Shown: positions 1 through 8,398, counted from the first letter of the stretch. The stretch is 10,519 nt of DNA from Reyranella sp. (GCA_030681635.1 JAUXRT010000755.1:1-10519); one strand, 5' to 3'. Numbers and translations are program-made. The notes: a model not told the origin generated them from the sequence alone.

Positions 1-1
1 A

Positions 2-1600
2 ATTGAGTAGCGCCTGGTCGGGCGCGGCGGTCGAGCCGAGTGCTTTCAGGAGGCCGGGCATCAGTTCGGTCAACAGTTCGCGCGCCCGTGCAGTCGCGGT
101 GGCGCGGTAGCGGCCGTGATGCCAGCGCCGCACGATGCCGGCCGCGGCCGACGCGTCGCGGAAGCCCATGGCGCTCAGAGACTCCAGCGTGCCCGGATCG
201 TCATCGGTGCCGGTGAAGACCAGGTTGCCGCCGGGGCCGGCCAGGCTCGGCGCCTCCTCGAACAGCCTGGCATAGTGACCCTCGACGCAGCGCAGCTGCT
301 CGAGCAGGGCCTGCTGGAACGCCGCCGAATCGGGATAGCCCAGGAAAGTGGCAATCGCCGCCAGCCCGGCCTCATCGGCTGGCAGGCTGTGGGTCTGGCG
401 GTCGTCGACCATCTGCAGGCGATGCTCGACCCGGCGCAGGAAGCCGTAGGCCTCGATCAGCTCGTCTGCCGCGACGGGCGTGACGTGTCCGGCCGCCGAC
501 AGGGCCCGGATGGTCTCGCAGGTACCACGCAGCCTGAGCGATGGGGTGCGGCCGCCGAAGATGAGCTGCTGGGTCTGGGCGAAGAATTCGATCTCGCGAA
601 TGCCGCCGCGGCCCAGTTTGACGTTGTGGCCGAAGACCTTGACCGTGCCGCCACCGCGATGGGCGTCGATCTGCCGCTTGATCGAGTGGATGTCGTGGAT
701 CGCCGCGAAGTCGAGATGCTTGCGCCAGATGTAGGGCCGCATGTCGGCCAGGAAGGCCGCGCCCACGGCGCGGTTGCCGGCCACCGGATGGGCCTTGATC
801 ATGGCCGCGCGTTCCCAGTTCTGTCCGACGCTCTCGTAATAGAGTTCGGCCGCCTGGACCGACATGGCGAGCGGCGTCGAGCCGGGATCGGGCCGCAGCC
901 GGAGATCGGTGCGGAAGATGTAGCCGTCGGCCGAGGTCTCCGACAGCAGTTGCACCAGCAGGCGGGCGCAGCGGACGAAGTGGCGCGGCATCTGGTCATT
1001 GCCGGCGATTGCCGGCGCATCGCGGTCGTAGAGCAGGATGAGGTCGATGTCGCTCGAGTAGTTGAGTTCGCCCGCGCCCAGCTTGCCCATGCCAAGGACG
1101 GTGAGGGCCGCCGCCTCGGGATCGCCGCCGAGCTCGATCCGGGCGTCACGCGAGAGTTGAAGGAGGATCGAATCGGTGAGGGCGTCGAGGCAGCCCGAGG
1201 CGAAGTCGCTGAGCGCCCCGGTGATCTTCTCGAGCGGCCAGACCTCGGCAATATCGGCCACGGCGACGGCCAGCGCCACGCGACGCTTGAGCCGGCGCAG
1301 CGTGGTTGCAACGGCTTCGGGCAGGGCGCCATCGCGGGCGGTCGCCCGCGTGGCACGAAGTTCGCTTGCGAGAAGTCCCAGGATGGCCTCGGGTCCCTCC
1401 CGCCACAGATCGGTCACAAAAACCGGGTTCTGTAGGGCTGTTTCCGTCAGGTAAGGGCTGTTGCCGAACAGCGCATCCAGCAGGGCGACTTCCGCAGGAT
1501 CGCTGGGCCGCTGGGCCTTGTCGGCCCACCGGGCCCACGCCACGGCCTGCCGCTCTGGATCATGCGGGCGTGGCAGGCGGGCAGTCGAAAGCCAAGACAT
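2..1600 (-). CDS. glnE: Glutamine synthetase adenylyltransferase/deadenylylase, N-terminal part (partial, runs off left edge)
   Basis: GlnE adds AMP to, and removes it from, a tyrosine of glutamine synthetase in the cytoplasm, so setting nitrogen assimilation under PII control. I translated the minus strand: 533 codons are open from ATG at 1600 to the window edge. The family is usually about 950-1000 residues, so this is the N-terminal deadenylylase (adenylyl-removase) domain and the start of the linker. The nucleotidyltransferase signature GMGKLGAGELNYSSDIDLI lies at residues 170-188, with the metal-binding D184 and D186. Other GlnE blocks are LRLRPDPGSTPLAMS (233-247), WERAAMIKAHPVAG (262-275), LGRGGIREIEFFAQT (329-343) and RRVEHRLQMV (389-398). 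The ATG at 1600 gives a normal N-terminus, although no Shine-Dalgarno sequence precedes it. It is divergent from the YhdP-like gene. A 439-codon opposite-strand frame (116-1435) is only its shadow. Confidence 0.96.
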   Translation of the reverse strand, partial: MSWLSTARLPRPHDPERQAVAWARWADKAQRPSDPAEVALLDALFGNSPYLTETALQNPVFVTDLWREGPEAILGLLASELRATRATARDGALPEAVATTLRRLKRRVALAVAVADIAEVWPLEKITGALSDFASGCLDALTDSILLQLSRDARIELGGDPEAAALTVLGMGKLGAGELNYSSDIDLILLYDRDAPAIAGNDQMPRHFVRCARLLVQLLSETSADGYIFRTDLRLRPDPGSTPLAMSVQAAELYYESVGQNWERAAMIKAHPVAGNRAVGAAFLADMRPYIWRKHLDFAAIHDIHSIKRQIDAHRGGGTVKVFGHNVKLGRGGIREIEFFAQTQQLIFGGRTPSLRLRGTCETIRALSAAGHVTPVAADELIEAYGFLRRVEHRLQMVDDRQTHSLPADEAGLAAIATFLGYPDSAAFQQALLEQLRCVEGHYARLFEEAPSLAGPGGNLVFTGTDDDPGTLESLSAMGFRDASAAAGIVRRWHHGRYRATATARARELLTELMPGLLKALGSTAAPDQALLN

Positions 1601-1675
1601 ACGTTGCGGTGGTCGGGTAAGTTGTCGGTAAGCCCTGGCACGCTTGCCTGCGGGTGCTGCCGTCGTCAAGAAGCT

Positions 1676-1680
1676 GGAAG
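1676..1680 (+). promoter_or_regulatory. Ribosome binding site supporting the TTG start of the YhdP-like gene
   Basis: GGAAG lies 9 bases before TTG 1690. The alternative GTG at 1654 has no comparable purine-rich element at proper distance. This is moderate evidence for the shorter protein. Confidence 0.5.
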
Positions 1681-1689
1681 TGTCGACCT

Positions 1690-4600
1690 TTGGTCAAGAG
1701 AGTCTATCGCGTCGCTCTGCGTGTCACCGCCGGTTTCGTCATCGGCGTGGGAGTGCTTGTCGCCGTAGCGGCGCTTCGCCTGATGGCCGGGCCGATCGAT
1801 CTCGACTTTCTCAAGTCGCGGATCACCGAACAGTTCGATACCCCTGAAGCCAAGGTCAGCATCCACGCCGACCGGATCTACGCCGAATGGAGTGGCCTCA
1901 GCCAGCCGGTCCGCCTCGTGCTGGGCGGTCTCAAGATCAGCAATACCGCTGGCGAAGCGATCGCCACGGCGCCCAGCGTGGCGCTTTCCTTTGATCCCCG
2001 CAGCATCGCCCGCGGCAGGTTCCTGCCGACGTCGATCGTCGTCGACCAGCCGACGCTCGACGCCGATGTCGCGCGCGAAGGCGGCATGCTGCGCCGTGTC
2101 CTTGCCAGTCCGGACACGAAATCCCAAGGCGAGATCGTCGACCTGCTGGTCGATCAGCTGTTGGCCGAGCCGAACCAGACCTCGCTGCTTGGCCAGCTCG
2201 ATACGGTGTTGGTCCAGCGCGCGCGCGTCACGCTGCGCGATGTGGAGAGCGGCGTGGTCTGGACGGCGCCGGCCGCGATGGCCCGCCTCACGCGCGATGC
2301 CAGCGGCGTGGTCATTGTCGCCAGCGCCCAATTCAGCAGCGGCGGCGAGCCGATCGACGTTTCGCTGTCGGGTGTCTACGCACGCGACCGCAGCAGGATT
2401 TTCGTCGAGGCCAATATCGATGGGCTGAAGCCGCTGATGTTCGCCGACCTGTCGCCCGACGTGGCCTTGCTGCGTGGCATCGACATCGCGCTGTCCGGCC
2501 GGTTGCGCGTCGAGGCGAGTGGCGGGGGCGACATCCGCAGTGTCGAGATCGACATCCATGGCGGCAACGGCAGGGTGACGCTTCCGGGCGTATTGCCGGC
2601 AACCCACCAGGTGCGGACGGTCAATGCCCGGGTCCTGGTGGACGCCGCGTCGCATACCGCCAAGATCGAAAAGATCGAACTCGATATCGGTACCACGACG
2701 GTGTCGATCACCGGCGTCGGCATCAAGAAGCCGGAAGGGCAGACCCTTACGGGACGGGTCGACGTCCGCAAAATTCCTGTCAGCCGTCTCGGAGACTATT
2801 GGCCGCTGGAATTCGCGCCGGGTGGGCGGCAGTGGGCGCTCACCAATTTGAGCAACGGCGAAGCCGATGCGGCTGCCGAGTTTGCGCTGAGCGCGCCGGG
2901 CAACGAGATTTCCCAGCTCAAGGTCGATCGCCTGGTCGGGTTGCTGGACTACCGCGGCATGATGGTTCGCTACATGCCGCACATGCCGGAATTGCAGGAC
3001 GTGTCGGGCAAGGCCCGCTACGAAGGCGAGACGCTGCATTTCGACGTCGCCAGCGGCAATACCGTGGGCTTGCGCCTGACGAGTGGGACTATCGACCTCA
3101 CCGGCCTCGAACAGCCGGTGCCTCGCGCCAACATCCAGCTTCTCGTCGCTGGCCCCGCGCCCCGGGTCGCCCAGTTCCTGGCGCGACGCCAGCTCGGGCT
3201 GCCGAAGGATGTCGTCTACGACTACAGGCGGGTCGGCGGGGAAGTGGCCGTCGATATCGGTCTGGCCTTTCCCCTTATCGAAGCGCTGGCGGTGGCGGAT
3301 ATCGAGATCAAGGCCGACGCGGAACTTCGGGGCTTCTCGCTCAGGGATGCGCTGGGCGACGTCGATCTCAGCGACGCCGTTGCCCGCGTGAAGTACGGCG
3401 GTTCGGAGTTGAGCATCTCAGGCACCGGCAAGCTCGACGGAAATGCCGTCGAGATCGGATGGCGCGAACTCTATGGCACCAAGGTGCCGTTTCGCCGCCG
3501 CTACGAATTGAAGGGCACGCTCCCCGCCGCTCTTGTCGCCAAGGCGGGCTTCCCCTCGCCGGAACCCTACGTGACGGGACCGGTCGGCGTCGCATTGCAG
3601 TATCAAGTGGCGCCGAACGGCACCGGTGAGGTGACCGGCCGTTTCGATCTCAAGGCGGCCAAGCTCGCGGTCCAGCCCCTGTCCTGGACCAAGGACGCTG
3701 GCACCGACGGCCAGCTCACGATGGTGCTGAAGCTGGCAGCAGGCGGCAAGCTCACGACCGCCGACTTCGAGGGCCGCGGCAACGGCCTGCAGGCCAAGGG
3801 GCAGATGCGGCTCTCCGGCGACAACGCCGTGCAGCAGGTCACCTTGCAGCAGGTCAAGATCGGGCAGACCGACATCGCCGTCGACTGGAAGCGGGGTCCG
3901 GGCGGTGTCGAGCTCAGTCTCCGGGGCAAGTCACTGGAGCTGCAGCGTGTGCGCAACATGCTGAAGGCACGCGAGGAAACGGCTGCGAAGGAGCCGAAGG
4001 GCGCGGCCGCGGCGTCGCGGGCCAGCACGAAGGTCGTGGTCCAGCTCGATCAGATCCTGGTGAAGCGCGGCACGCTGGGCTACCTCAATGGTCGGCTGGA
4101 ACTCGTGGGCGAGCGCATCGCCTCGGCCGACATGACACTGGGGGGAGGCAAGGGATCGACCTTCCGCATCACCCCGGCCGGCACGAACCGCACGCTGTTC
4201 TTCTATGTCGCCGATTTCGGGCAGCTGTTGAAGGACGCCGGCTGGATTGACGGGCTGGTCGGCGGATATCTCCACATCGAGGGTCGTTTCAACGACGCCT
4301 TGGCCGATCCGCCGCTCGAGGGCACGCTCAAGATGGGCCCGTACCGTCTCCAGGTCGTCCAGCCGCGGCCCGACGTTGGCACGCTGAATGCCGCGATCGA
4401 GGGCTTGGGCCGGGCGGGCGACGCCACCCAGCAGTTCGACGGCCTCGAAGCCAGGATCAACAAGGTCGCCGACCGCATCGACGTCAGGAACGGCCGGACC
4501 AGCGGCCGCTCGATCGGTCTCACGACCCAGGGGTGGCTCGATCTCGGCCACGAGACGGCGCAGTTGCGCGGCGTGGTGGTGCCGGCCTTCGCCCTCAACA

Positions 4601-4821
4601 ATCTTCTGTCCAACGTGCCGTTGCTTGGGCCGCTGCTCACCGGCGGCAAGGACGGTGGCCTGTTCGCGATCTCCTACAGCCTCGAAGGGCCGTTCGACGA
4701 TCTCAAGAGCAATGTCAGCATGATGTCGGCGGTGACCCCGGGCGTGCTGCGCGAGATCTTCAACGCGCCGCCCGACAGCACACAGCCGCCGCCGACCACG
4801 GAAATGAACCGCGCGCCCTAG
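1690..4821 (+). CDS. YhdP-like AsmA-family protein (DUF3971 and AsmA C-terminal region)
   Basis: This is a large envelope protein of the AsmA/YhdP/TamB superfamily. In E. coli such proteins are inner-membrane-anchored bridges that help move phospholipids to the outer membrane; applying that role here is inference. With the TTG start at 1690 it is 1043 residues. Residues about 7-33 form a single hydrophobic N-terminal anchor, and the rest is predicted periplasmic and rich in alternating beta-strand patterns. The DUF3971 hallmark, a YWP block followed by RQW and NLSNG, sits near residues 372-390. The AsmA-like C-terminal block with LLSNVPLLGPLLTGGKDGG lies around residue 970-990. A Pro/Thr-rich tail ends the protein. 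I chose TTG 1690 over GTG 1654 because GGAAG at 1676-1680 lies 9 bases before it and the anchor then starts with Lys/Arg. It converges with tyrS, and their stop codons overlap. Confidence 0.9.
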   Translation: MVKRVYRVALRVTAGFVIGVGVLVAVAALRLMAGPIDLDFLKSRITEQFDTPEAKVSIHADRIYAEWSGLSQPVRLVLGGLKISNTAGEAIATAPSVALSFDPRSIARGRFLPTSIVVDQPTLDADVAREGGMLRRVLASPDTKSQGEIVDLLVDQLLAEPNQTSLLGQLDTVLVQRARVTLRDVESGVVWTAPAAMARLTRDASGVVIVASAQFSSGGEPIDVSLSGVYARDRSRIFVEANIDGLKPLMFADLSPDVALLRGIDIALSGRLRVEASGGGDIRSVEIDIHGGNGRVTLPGVLPATHQVRTVNARVLVDAASHTAKIEKIELDIGTTTVSITGVGIKKPEGQTLTGRVDVRKIPVSRLGDYWPLEFAPGGRQWALTNLSNGEADAAAEFALSAPGNEISQLKVDRLVGLLDYRGMMVRYMPHMPELQDVSGKARYEGETLHFDVASGNTVGLRLTSGTIDLTGLEQPVPRANIQLLVAGPAPRVAQFLARRQLGLPKDVVYDYRRVGGEVAVDIGLAFPLIEALAVADIEIKADAELRGFSLRDALGDVDLSDAVARVKYGGSELSISGTGKLDGNAVEIGWRELYGTKVPFRRRYELKGTLPAALVAKAGFPSPEPYVTGPVGVALQYQVAPNGTGEVTGRFDLKAAKLAVQPLSWTKDAGTDGQLTMVLKLAAGGKLTTADFEGRGNGLQAKGQMRLSGDNAVQQVTLQQVKIGQTDIAVDWKRGPGGVELSLRGKSLELQRVRNMLKAREETAAKEPKGAAAASRASTKVVVQLDQILVKRGTLGYLNGRLELVGERIASADMTLGGGKGSTFRITPAGTNRTLFFYVADFGQLLKDAGWIDGLVGGYLHIEGRFNDALADPPLEGTLKMGPYRLQVVQPRPDVGTLNAAIEGLGRAGDATQQFDGLEARINKVADRIDVRNGRTSGRSIGLTTQGWLDLGHETAQLRGVVVPAFALNNLLSNVPLLGPLLTGGKDGGLFAISYSLEGPFDDLKSNVSMMSAVTPGVLREIFNAPPDSTQPPPTTEMNRAP

Positions 4822-4830
4822 ACGGCGCGC
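4811..4830. terminator. GC-only hairpin spanning the shared stop codons, possible bidirectional terminator
   Basis: The arms GCGCGCC (4811-4817) and GGCGCGC (4824-4830) are perfectly complementary and enclose the 6-base loop CTAGAC. Both convergent stop codons lie in the palindromic CTAG of that loop (4818-4821). There is no gap between the YhdP-like gene and tyrS, so a bidirectional structure at this spot is plausible. Neither side has the U-run of a classical intrinsic terminator, and 7-bp GC palindromes are common in GC-rich DNA, so the role is inferred. Confidence 0.4.
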
Positions 4831-6071
4831 ACCAGCACGTGCCGCTTGCGGCCGGCCGACAGCTTCAGCGTGCCCGAGCCGTCGAGGTCGCTCTCGCCGA
4901 CCACCGCGGCGTCGCCCGCGATCGGCTTGTCGTTGAGGCGTGCACCGCCGCCCTTGATCAACTTGCGCGCTTCGGTGCGGCTTTCGACCAGGCCGGCTTC
5001 ATGCAGCAGTTCGAAGGCCGGAATGCCAGCCGAGAGCCGTGCGCGCGGCACGTCGAGCGTCGGCAGGGAGCTGGCCTTGGCGCCTTCCTCGAAGGTGCGC
5101 CGCGCAGTCTCCGCGGCAAGTTCGGCGGCCGCCTGGCCGTGCGCGAGACGAGTCACCTCGGTCGCGAGAATCTTCTTCGCCTCGTTGATCTCCTGGCCCT
5201 TCAGCGCCCCGAGTCGGGCGATCTCGTCGAGCGGGAAGTCGGTGAACAGTTTCAGGAAGCGGCCGACGTCGGCGTCCTCGGTGTTGCGCCAGTATTGCCA
5301 GAAATCGTAGGGGCTGAGGCGCGCCGGATTGAGCCACACCGCGCCGGCGGCGGTCTTGCCCATCTTTGCCCCAGAGGCTGTGGCGAGCAACGGCGAGGTC
5401 AGCGCGAACAGCTCGGCGCCTTCCATGCGGCGGCCGAGATCGGCGCCCATCACGATGTTGCCCCACTGGTCCGAGCCACCCATCTGCACGATGCAGTTGT
5501 GCCGCTTGTGCAGTTCCACGAAATCGTAGGACTGCAGGATCATGTAGTTGAACTCGAGGAAGCTTAGCGGCTGGTCACGATCCAGCCGCAGCTTCACGGA
5601 ATCCATGGTCAGCATGCGGTTGACCGAGAAGTGCCGGCCGACGTCGCGCAGCAGCGGGATGTAGAGCAGCGTGTCGAGCCAGTCGGCGTTGTTGGCCATC
5701 ACCGCGTCGGTCGGCCCGTTGCCGAATGCCAGGTAGTTGGTGAAGCTCGCCTTGATGCTGGCCATGTTGGCGTCGATCTGCTCGGACGTGAGCAGCTGGC
5801 GCGTCTCGTCGCGACCCGACGGATCGCCGACCTTCGTGGTGCCGCCGCCCATCAGCGCGATCGGCTTGTGGCCGGTCTTCTGCCACCAGCGCAGCAGCAT
5901 GACCTGCAGCAGATGGCCGACATGAAGTGAGTCGGCAGTGCAGTCGAAGCCGATGTAAGCGGTGCGGGTACCGCTCGACAACATCTCGTCCAGGCGCGCG
6001 GCATCGCTGCACTGATGCACCATGCCGCGCTCGTGCACGACACGCATGAAATCCGACTTGAAACCCGCCAT
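4818..6071 (-). CDS. tyrS: Tyrosyl-tRNA synthetase (class Ic)
   Basis: TyrRS charges tRNA-Tyr with tyrosine through a tyrosyl-adenylate in the cytoplasm. From ATG at 6071 the protein is 417 residues, the usual bacterial length. It shows YIGFDCTADSLHVGHLL (39-55) with the HIGH-type motif HVGH at 50-53. The tyrosine-pocket blocks are YMILQSYDF (176-184) and GGSDQWGNIVMGADLG (198-213). The KMSKS-type loop is KMGKT (236-240), in the form GAKMGKTAAGAVW often seen in alphaproteobacteria. The C-terminal S4 RNA-binding domain covers about 353-417. An upstream in-frame ATG at 6155 would add 28 residues unlike any TyrRS N-terminus and would overlap the HIT gene, so I rejected it. A weak promoter-like pair, TTGAGG (6136-6131) and TACACC (6113-6108) with 17-bp spacing, lies upstream on this strand. 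The gene is divergent from the HIT-anmK pair. Confidence 0.97.
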   Translation of the reverse strand: MAGFKSDFMRVVHERGMVHQCSDAARLDEMLSSGTRTAYIGFDCTADSLHVGHLLQVMLLRWWQKTGHKPIALMGGGTTKVGDPSGRDETRQLLTSEQIDANMASIKASFTNYLAFGNGPTDAVMANNADWLDTLLYIPLLRDVGRHFSVNRMLTMDSVKLRLDRDQPLSFLEFNYMILQSYDFVELHKRHNCIVQMGGSDQWGNIVMGADLGRRMEGAELFALTSPLLATASGAKMGKTAAGAVWLNPARLSPYDFWQYWRNTEDADVGRFLKLFTDFPLDEIARLGALKGQEINEAKKILATEVTRLAHGQAAAELAAETARRTFEEGAKASSLPTLDVPRARLSAGIPAFELLHEAGLVESRTEARKLIKGGGARLNDKPIAGDAAVVGESDLDGSGTLKLSAGRKRHVLVRAV

Positions 6072-6137
6072 CTTGCCGCTCAACTCGCATTGTCCGTGAA
6101 GGGCGCGGGTGTAACATGGGGCGGCCCAAGCCTCAAC

Positions 6138-6141
6138 GGAG
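6138..6141 (+). promoter_or_regulatory. Ribosome binding site fixing a TTG start for the HIT gene
   Basis: GGAG sits 6 bases before TTG 6148. No ATG or GTG occurs in frame at a useful distance until Met24, which would cut into the first strand of the domain. The TTG is therefore the best start. Confidence 0.6.
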
Positions 6142-6147
6142 CGTAAT

Positions 6148-6597
6148 TTGGCCAATCTGATCGTGGAGCGAGTTGAGGCGGCGCGGTGCGGGCAGAACCA
6201 GTTCGTGATTTGCCGGATGAAATCAGGCTGGCTGGTCGTCGGCGATGTTCAACCCTTGCCGGGTTACTGCGTTCTGCTGGCTGATCCTGTGGTCGAGAGC
6301 ATCAATGCAATGGAGCGGGAGCAGCGCATCCAATATTCCCTCGATGTGATTCGCGCCGGCGATGCGCTTCTCGCCGTGACGGATGCCTACCGGATTAACT
6401 ATGAAACGCTCGGCAACAGTGAACCGGCGCTCCACACCCACATTATTCCGCGCTATCGGACGGAACCTGACGACAAGCGCGGGCGTGTAGCTTGGCTCGC
6501 CTATGATTGGAAGACTGCTCGGCAATTCGACCCGGTTCAAGACGGGTCATTCGTCGAGCGCATGCGTGCACATTTGAATTTGGAATTGGCAGCATGA
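6148..6597 (+). CDS. HIT-family (histidine triad) protein with degenerate first histidine
   Basis: HIT proteins are small cytoplasmic nucleotide hydrolases or transferases, for example acting on AMP conjugates or diadenosine polyphosphates. The substrate here cannot be read from sequence. The protein is 149 residues from TTG 6148. It shows the loop NYETLGNSEP (84-93) followed by ALHTHIIPRY (94-103). Aligned to the common bacterial form HLHxHxxPR, the first triad His is Ala94. The second and third, H96 and H98, remain; the middle His is the nucleophile in characterised HIT enzymes. Catalysis is therefore possible but not assured. Its TGA overlaps the anmK ATG (ATGA), indicating translational coupling. 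By hand count 6181-6590 is about 58% G+C, against about 70% in the first 120 bases of anmK, which hints at separate acquisition. It sits between tyrS and anmK. Confidence 0.85.
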   Translation: MANLIVERVEAARCGQNQFVICRMKSGWLVVGDVQPLPGYCVLLADPVVESINAMEREQRIQYSLDVIRAGDALLAVTDAYRINYETLGNSEPALHTHIIPRYRTEPDDKRGRVAWLAYDWKTARQFDPVQDGSFVERMRAHLNLELAA

Positions 6598-7664
6598 TGC
6601 GCACCCTCGGCCTGATGAGCGGCACCTCGGTCGACGGCGTCGATGTGGCGCTGATCGAGACCGACGGCGAGCGCATCGCCTCCCTCGGCCCGTGCCTCAC
6701 GGTGCCCTATGCTGACGATGTGCGGCGCCTGATCCGCGCGGCCTTTGGCGCCGAACTTCCCTCCGACTCCACCCGCGCCGCGGAGCGGGCCGTCACCGAG
6801 GCGCATGCGGCGGCGGTGCGGCGCTGGTCGGCTGAACAGGGCATCGCGCTTTCGACCATCGACCTGGTGGGGTTTCACGGGCAGACGATCACGCATCGGC
6901 CAGAGAAGCGCTTCACCTGGCAGATCGGCGACGGTGCGGCGCTGGCGCGTTCACTGGGCGTGCGCGTGGTCAACGACCTGCGCGGCGCCGACGTCGCGGC
7001 CGGCGGGCAGGGCGCGCCGCTGGTGCCGGTCTACCACGCCGCCCTCGCGGCGGACCTGCCGCGGCCGCTCGCCGTGGTGAATGTCGGTGGAGTGGCCAAC
7101 GTGACATGGGTTGGCGCCGACGAGTCGCTGCTGGCTTTTGACACCGGGCCGGGCAACGGCCCGATCGACGACTGGTGCATGCGGCGTGCGGGGCAGCGCT
7201 ATGACAAGGACGGCATGCTGGCCGCGACCGGTACCGTTGATCGCACGCGGCTAGAGCATTTCAGCGAGCATCGCTTCTTCGAGCGGATTCCACCCAAGTC
7301 GCTCGATCGTGGCGACTTCGGCGATGCCTGGGCAGAAGGGCTGGGGGCCGTCGATGGTGCCGCCACGCTGACCGCCGGCACGGCGCGCGCGCTGGCCCTC
7401 GCGGCCCGGCATTTCCCCGCCCCAGTAGTGCAATGGGTGATCTGCGGCGGCGGTGCCCGCAATCCGACCCTGCTGCGGATGATCGCCGAGGAGACGCGCG
7501 GCAAGGTCGTGACCGCGGCCGAACTTGGTTGGGACGGCGATGGGCTGGAGGCACAGGCGTTCGGCTTCCTGGCGGTGCGCTCGTTGCGCGGCCTGCCGAT
7601 CACCTTTCCGACGACGACGGGTGCGCCGCAGCCATTGACCGGCGGCACACTGCATCTGCCGTAG
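6594..7664 (+). CDS. anmK: Anhydro-N-acetylmuramic acid kinase
   Basis: AnmK opens the 1,6-anhydro ring of anhMurNAc and phosphorylates it with ATP, giving MurNAc-6-phosphate in peptidoglycan recycling in the cytoplasm. The protein is 356 residues (E. coli AnmK is about 369). The ATP-binding loop is LGLMSGTSVDGVDVALIET (5-23). VGFHGQTITHRP (92-103) and VNDLRGADVAAGGQGAPLVP (126-145) follow. FDTGPGNGPIDDW (182-194) holds the catalytic Asp at 183, inferred from characterised AnmK enzymes. The C-terminal nucleotide site includes VICGGGARNPTLL (282-294) and WDGDGLEAQAFGFLA (313-327). ATG 6594 overlaps the HIT stop; ATG 6597, directly after, is an equally possible start. It converges on the hydrolase gene with a 3-bp gap, and I see no clear terminator between them. 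Confidence 0.96.
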   Translation: MMRTLGLMSGTSVDGVDVALIETDGERIASLGPCLTVPYADDVRRLIRAAFGAELPSDSTRAAERAVTEAHAAAVRRWSAEQGIALSTIDLVGFHGQTITHRPEKRFTWQIGDGAALARSLGVRVVNDLRGADVAAGGQGAPLVPVYHAALAADLPRPLAVVNVGGVANVTWVGADESLLAFDTGPGNGPIDDWCMRRAGQRYDKDGMLAATGTVDRTRLEHFSEHRFFERIPPKSLDRGDFGDAWAEGLGAVDGAATLTAGTARALALAARHFPAPVVQWVICGGGARNPTLLRMIAEETRGKVVTAAELGWDGDGLEAQAFGFLAVRSLRGLPITFPTTTGAPQPLTGGTLHLP

Positions 7665-7667
7665 GCT

Positions 7668-8342
7668 TTAAGGTTCCTTGTTGCTCGTCGCGCGGCCCGG
7701 CGGCGTGAGCAGGCTCTTGGCGACGTACTTGTCGACATCGACCGCGAGCTTGTCGAGCGAGTCGTGGAAGAAGTGGTTGGCGCCCTTCACGGTGCGCGAC
7801 TCGACGGTGATGCCCTTCTGCAGCGACAGCCGCGCCACCAGCTTCTGGATATCGGCGAGCGGCACCACTTCGTCCTTCTCCGCGCCGACGATCAGGCCGG
7901 AAGCGGGGCAGGGTGCGAGGAAGGTGAAATCGTAGGAATTGGCCGGCGGCGAGACCGAGATGAAGCAATCGATCTCGGGGCGGCGCATCAGGAGCTGCAT
8001 GCCGATCCAGGCACCGAACGAGTAACCGGCGATCCAGCACGACTTGGCGTCGGCGTTCATACTCTGCAGCCAGTCCAGAGCTGCGGCGGCGTCACTCAGT
8101 TCGCCCATGCCGTTGTCGAAGCGGCCCTGGCTGCGGCCGACGCCGCGGGTGTTGAAGCGCAGGACGGAAAAGCCCCGGTTCACGAAGACGTGGAACAGCG
8201 AAAAGACGACCTTGTGGTTCATCGTCCCGCCGTACTGCGGGTGGGGATGCAGGATCAGGGCAATCGGGGCGTGCTCTTCCTTGCTCTGGTGATAGCGGCC
8301 CTCAAGGCGACCCTCGGGTCCGGTAAACATCACATCAGGCAT
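7668..8342 (-). CDS. Alpha/beta hydrolase, COG2945 type
   Basis: This is a predicted cytoplasmic serine hydrolase with unknown substrate. From ATG 8342 it has 224 residues. The family hallmark LHPHPQYGGTMNHKVV (31-46) is followed by RFNTRGVGRSQGRFDNGMGE (62-81). The nucleophile elbow GYSFG (106-110) gives Ser108; Asp157 in GAEKDEVVP and His190 in VKGANHFF complete a plausible triad. No signal peptide is seen. GGAG (8351-8348 on this strand) lies 5 bases before the ATG. An upstream in-frame ATG at 8387 would add 15 unconserved residues and lacks a Shine-Dalgarno sequence. The gene is divergent from iscR, and its predicted -35 lies inside an IscR-like operator, so Fe-S-dependent control is likely (inference). 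Confidence 0.92.
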   Translation of the reverse strand: MPDVMFTGPEGRLEGRYHQSKEEHAPIALILHPHPQYGGTMNHKVVFSLFHVFVNRGFSVLRFNTRGVGRSQGRFDNGMGELSDAAAALDWLQSMNADAKSCWIAGYSFGAWIGMQLLMRRPEIDCFISVSPPANSYDFTFLAPCPASGLIVGAEKDEVVPLADIQKLVARLSLQKGITVESRTVKGANHFFHDSLDKLAVDVDKYVAKSLLTPPGRATSNKEP

Positions 8343-8398
8343 GGAGGCTCCGGTTAATCGCCCATTTGGACCATCCGAAAGGGCCAAAGGCGCGCTGT

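Noticed and set aside
116..1435. A 439-codon open frame on the plus strand
   Set aside because: It lies antisense to glnE, whose minus-strand translation carries all family motifs. The plus-strand product is Arg/Gly/Ala-rich without recognisable domains, as expected of a shadow frame in GC-rich DNA.
1636..1647. TGGCAC followed by TTGC upstream of the YhdP-like gene, resembling a sigma-54 promoter beside glnE
   Set aside because: Only 2 bases separate the two elements instead of 5, so the -24/-12 geometry is wrong. It also faces away from glnE.
1666..3039. A 457-codon open frame on the minus strand
   Set aside because: It is antisense to the YhdP-like gene and shows only low-complexity Asp/Arg/Ala/Gly composition with no family motif.
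4533..5567. A 344-codon plus-strand open frame bridging the YhdP-like gene end and tyrS
   Set aside because: It runs out of frame through the 3' end of the YhdP-like gene and antisense to tyrS. Both real genes have strong motif support over this span.
6072..6155. N-terminal extension of tyrS to an ATG at 6155
   Set aside because: It would add 28 residues not seen in TyrRS proteins and overlap the HIT start. The ATG at 6071 gives the standard length.
7662..7690. Possible terminator between the convergent anmK and hydrolase genes
   Set aside because: Only a 4-bp AAGG/CCTT pairing and a 3-bp GCC/GGC pairing are visible, with no U-run, too weak to call.
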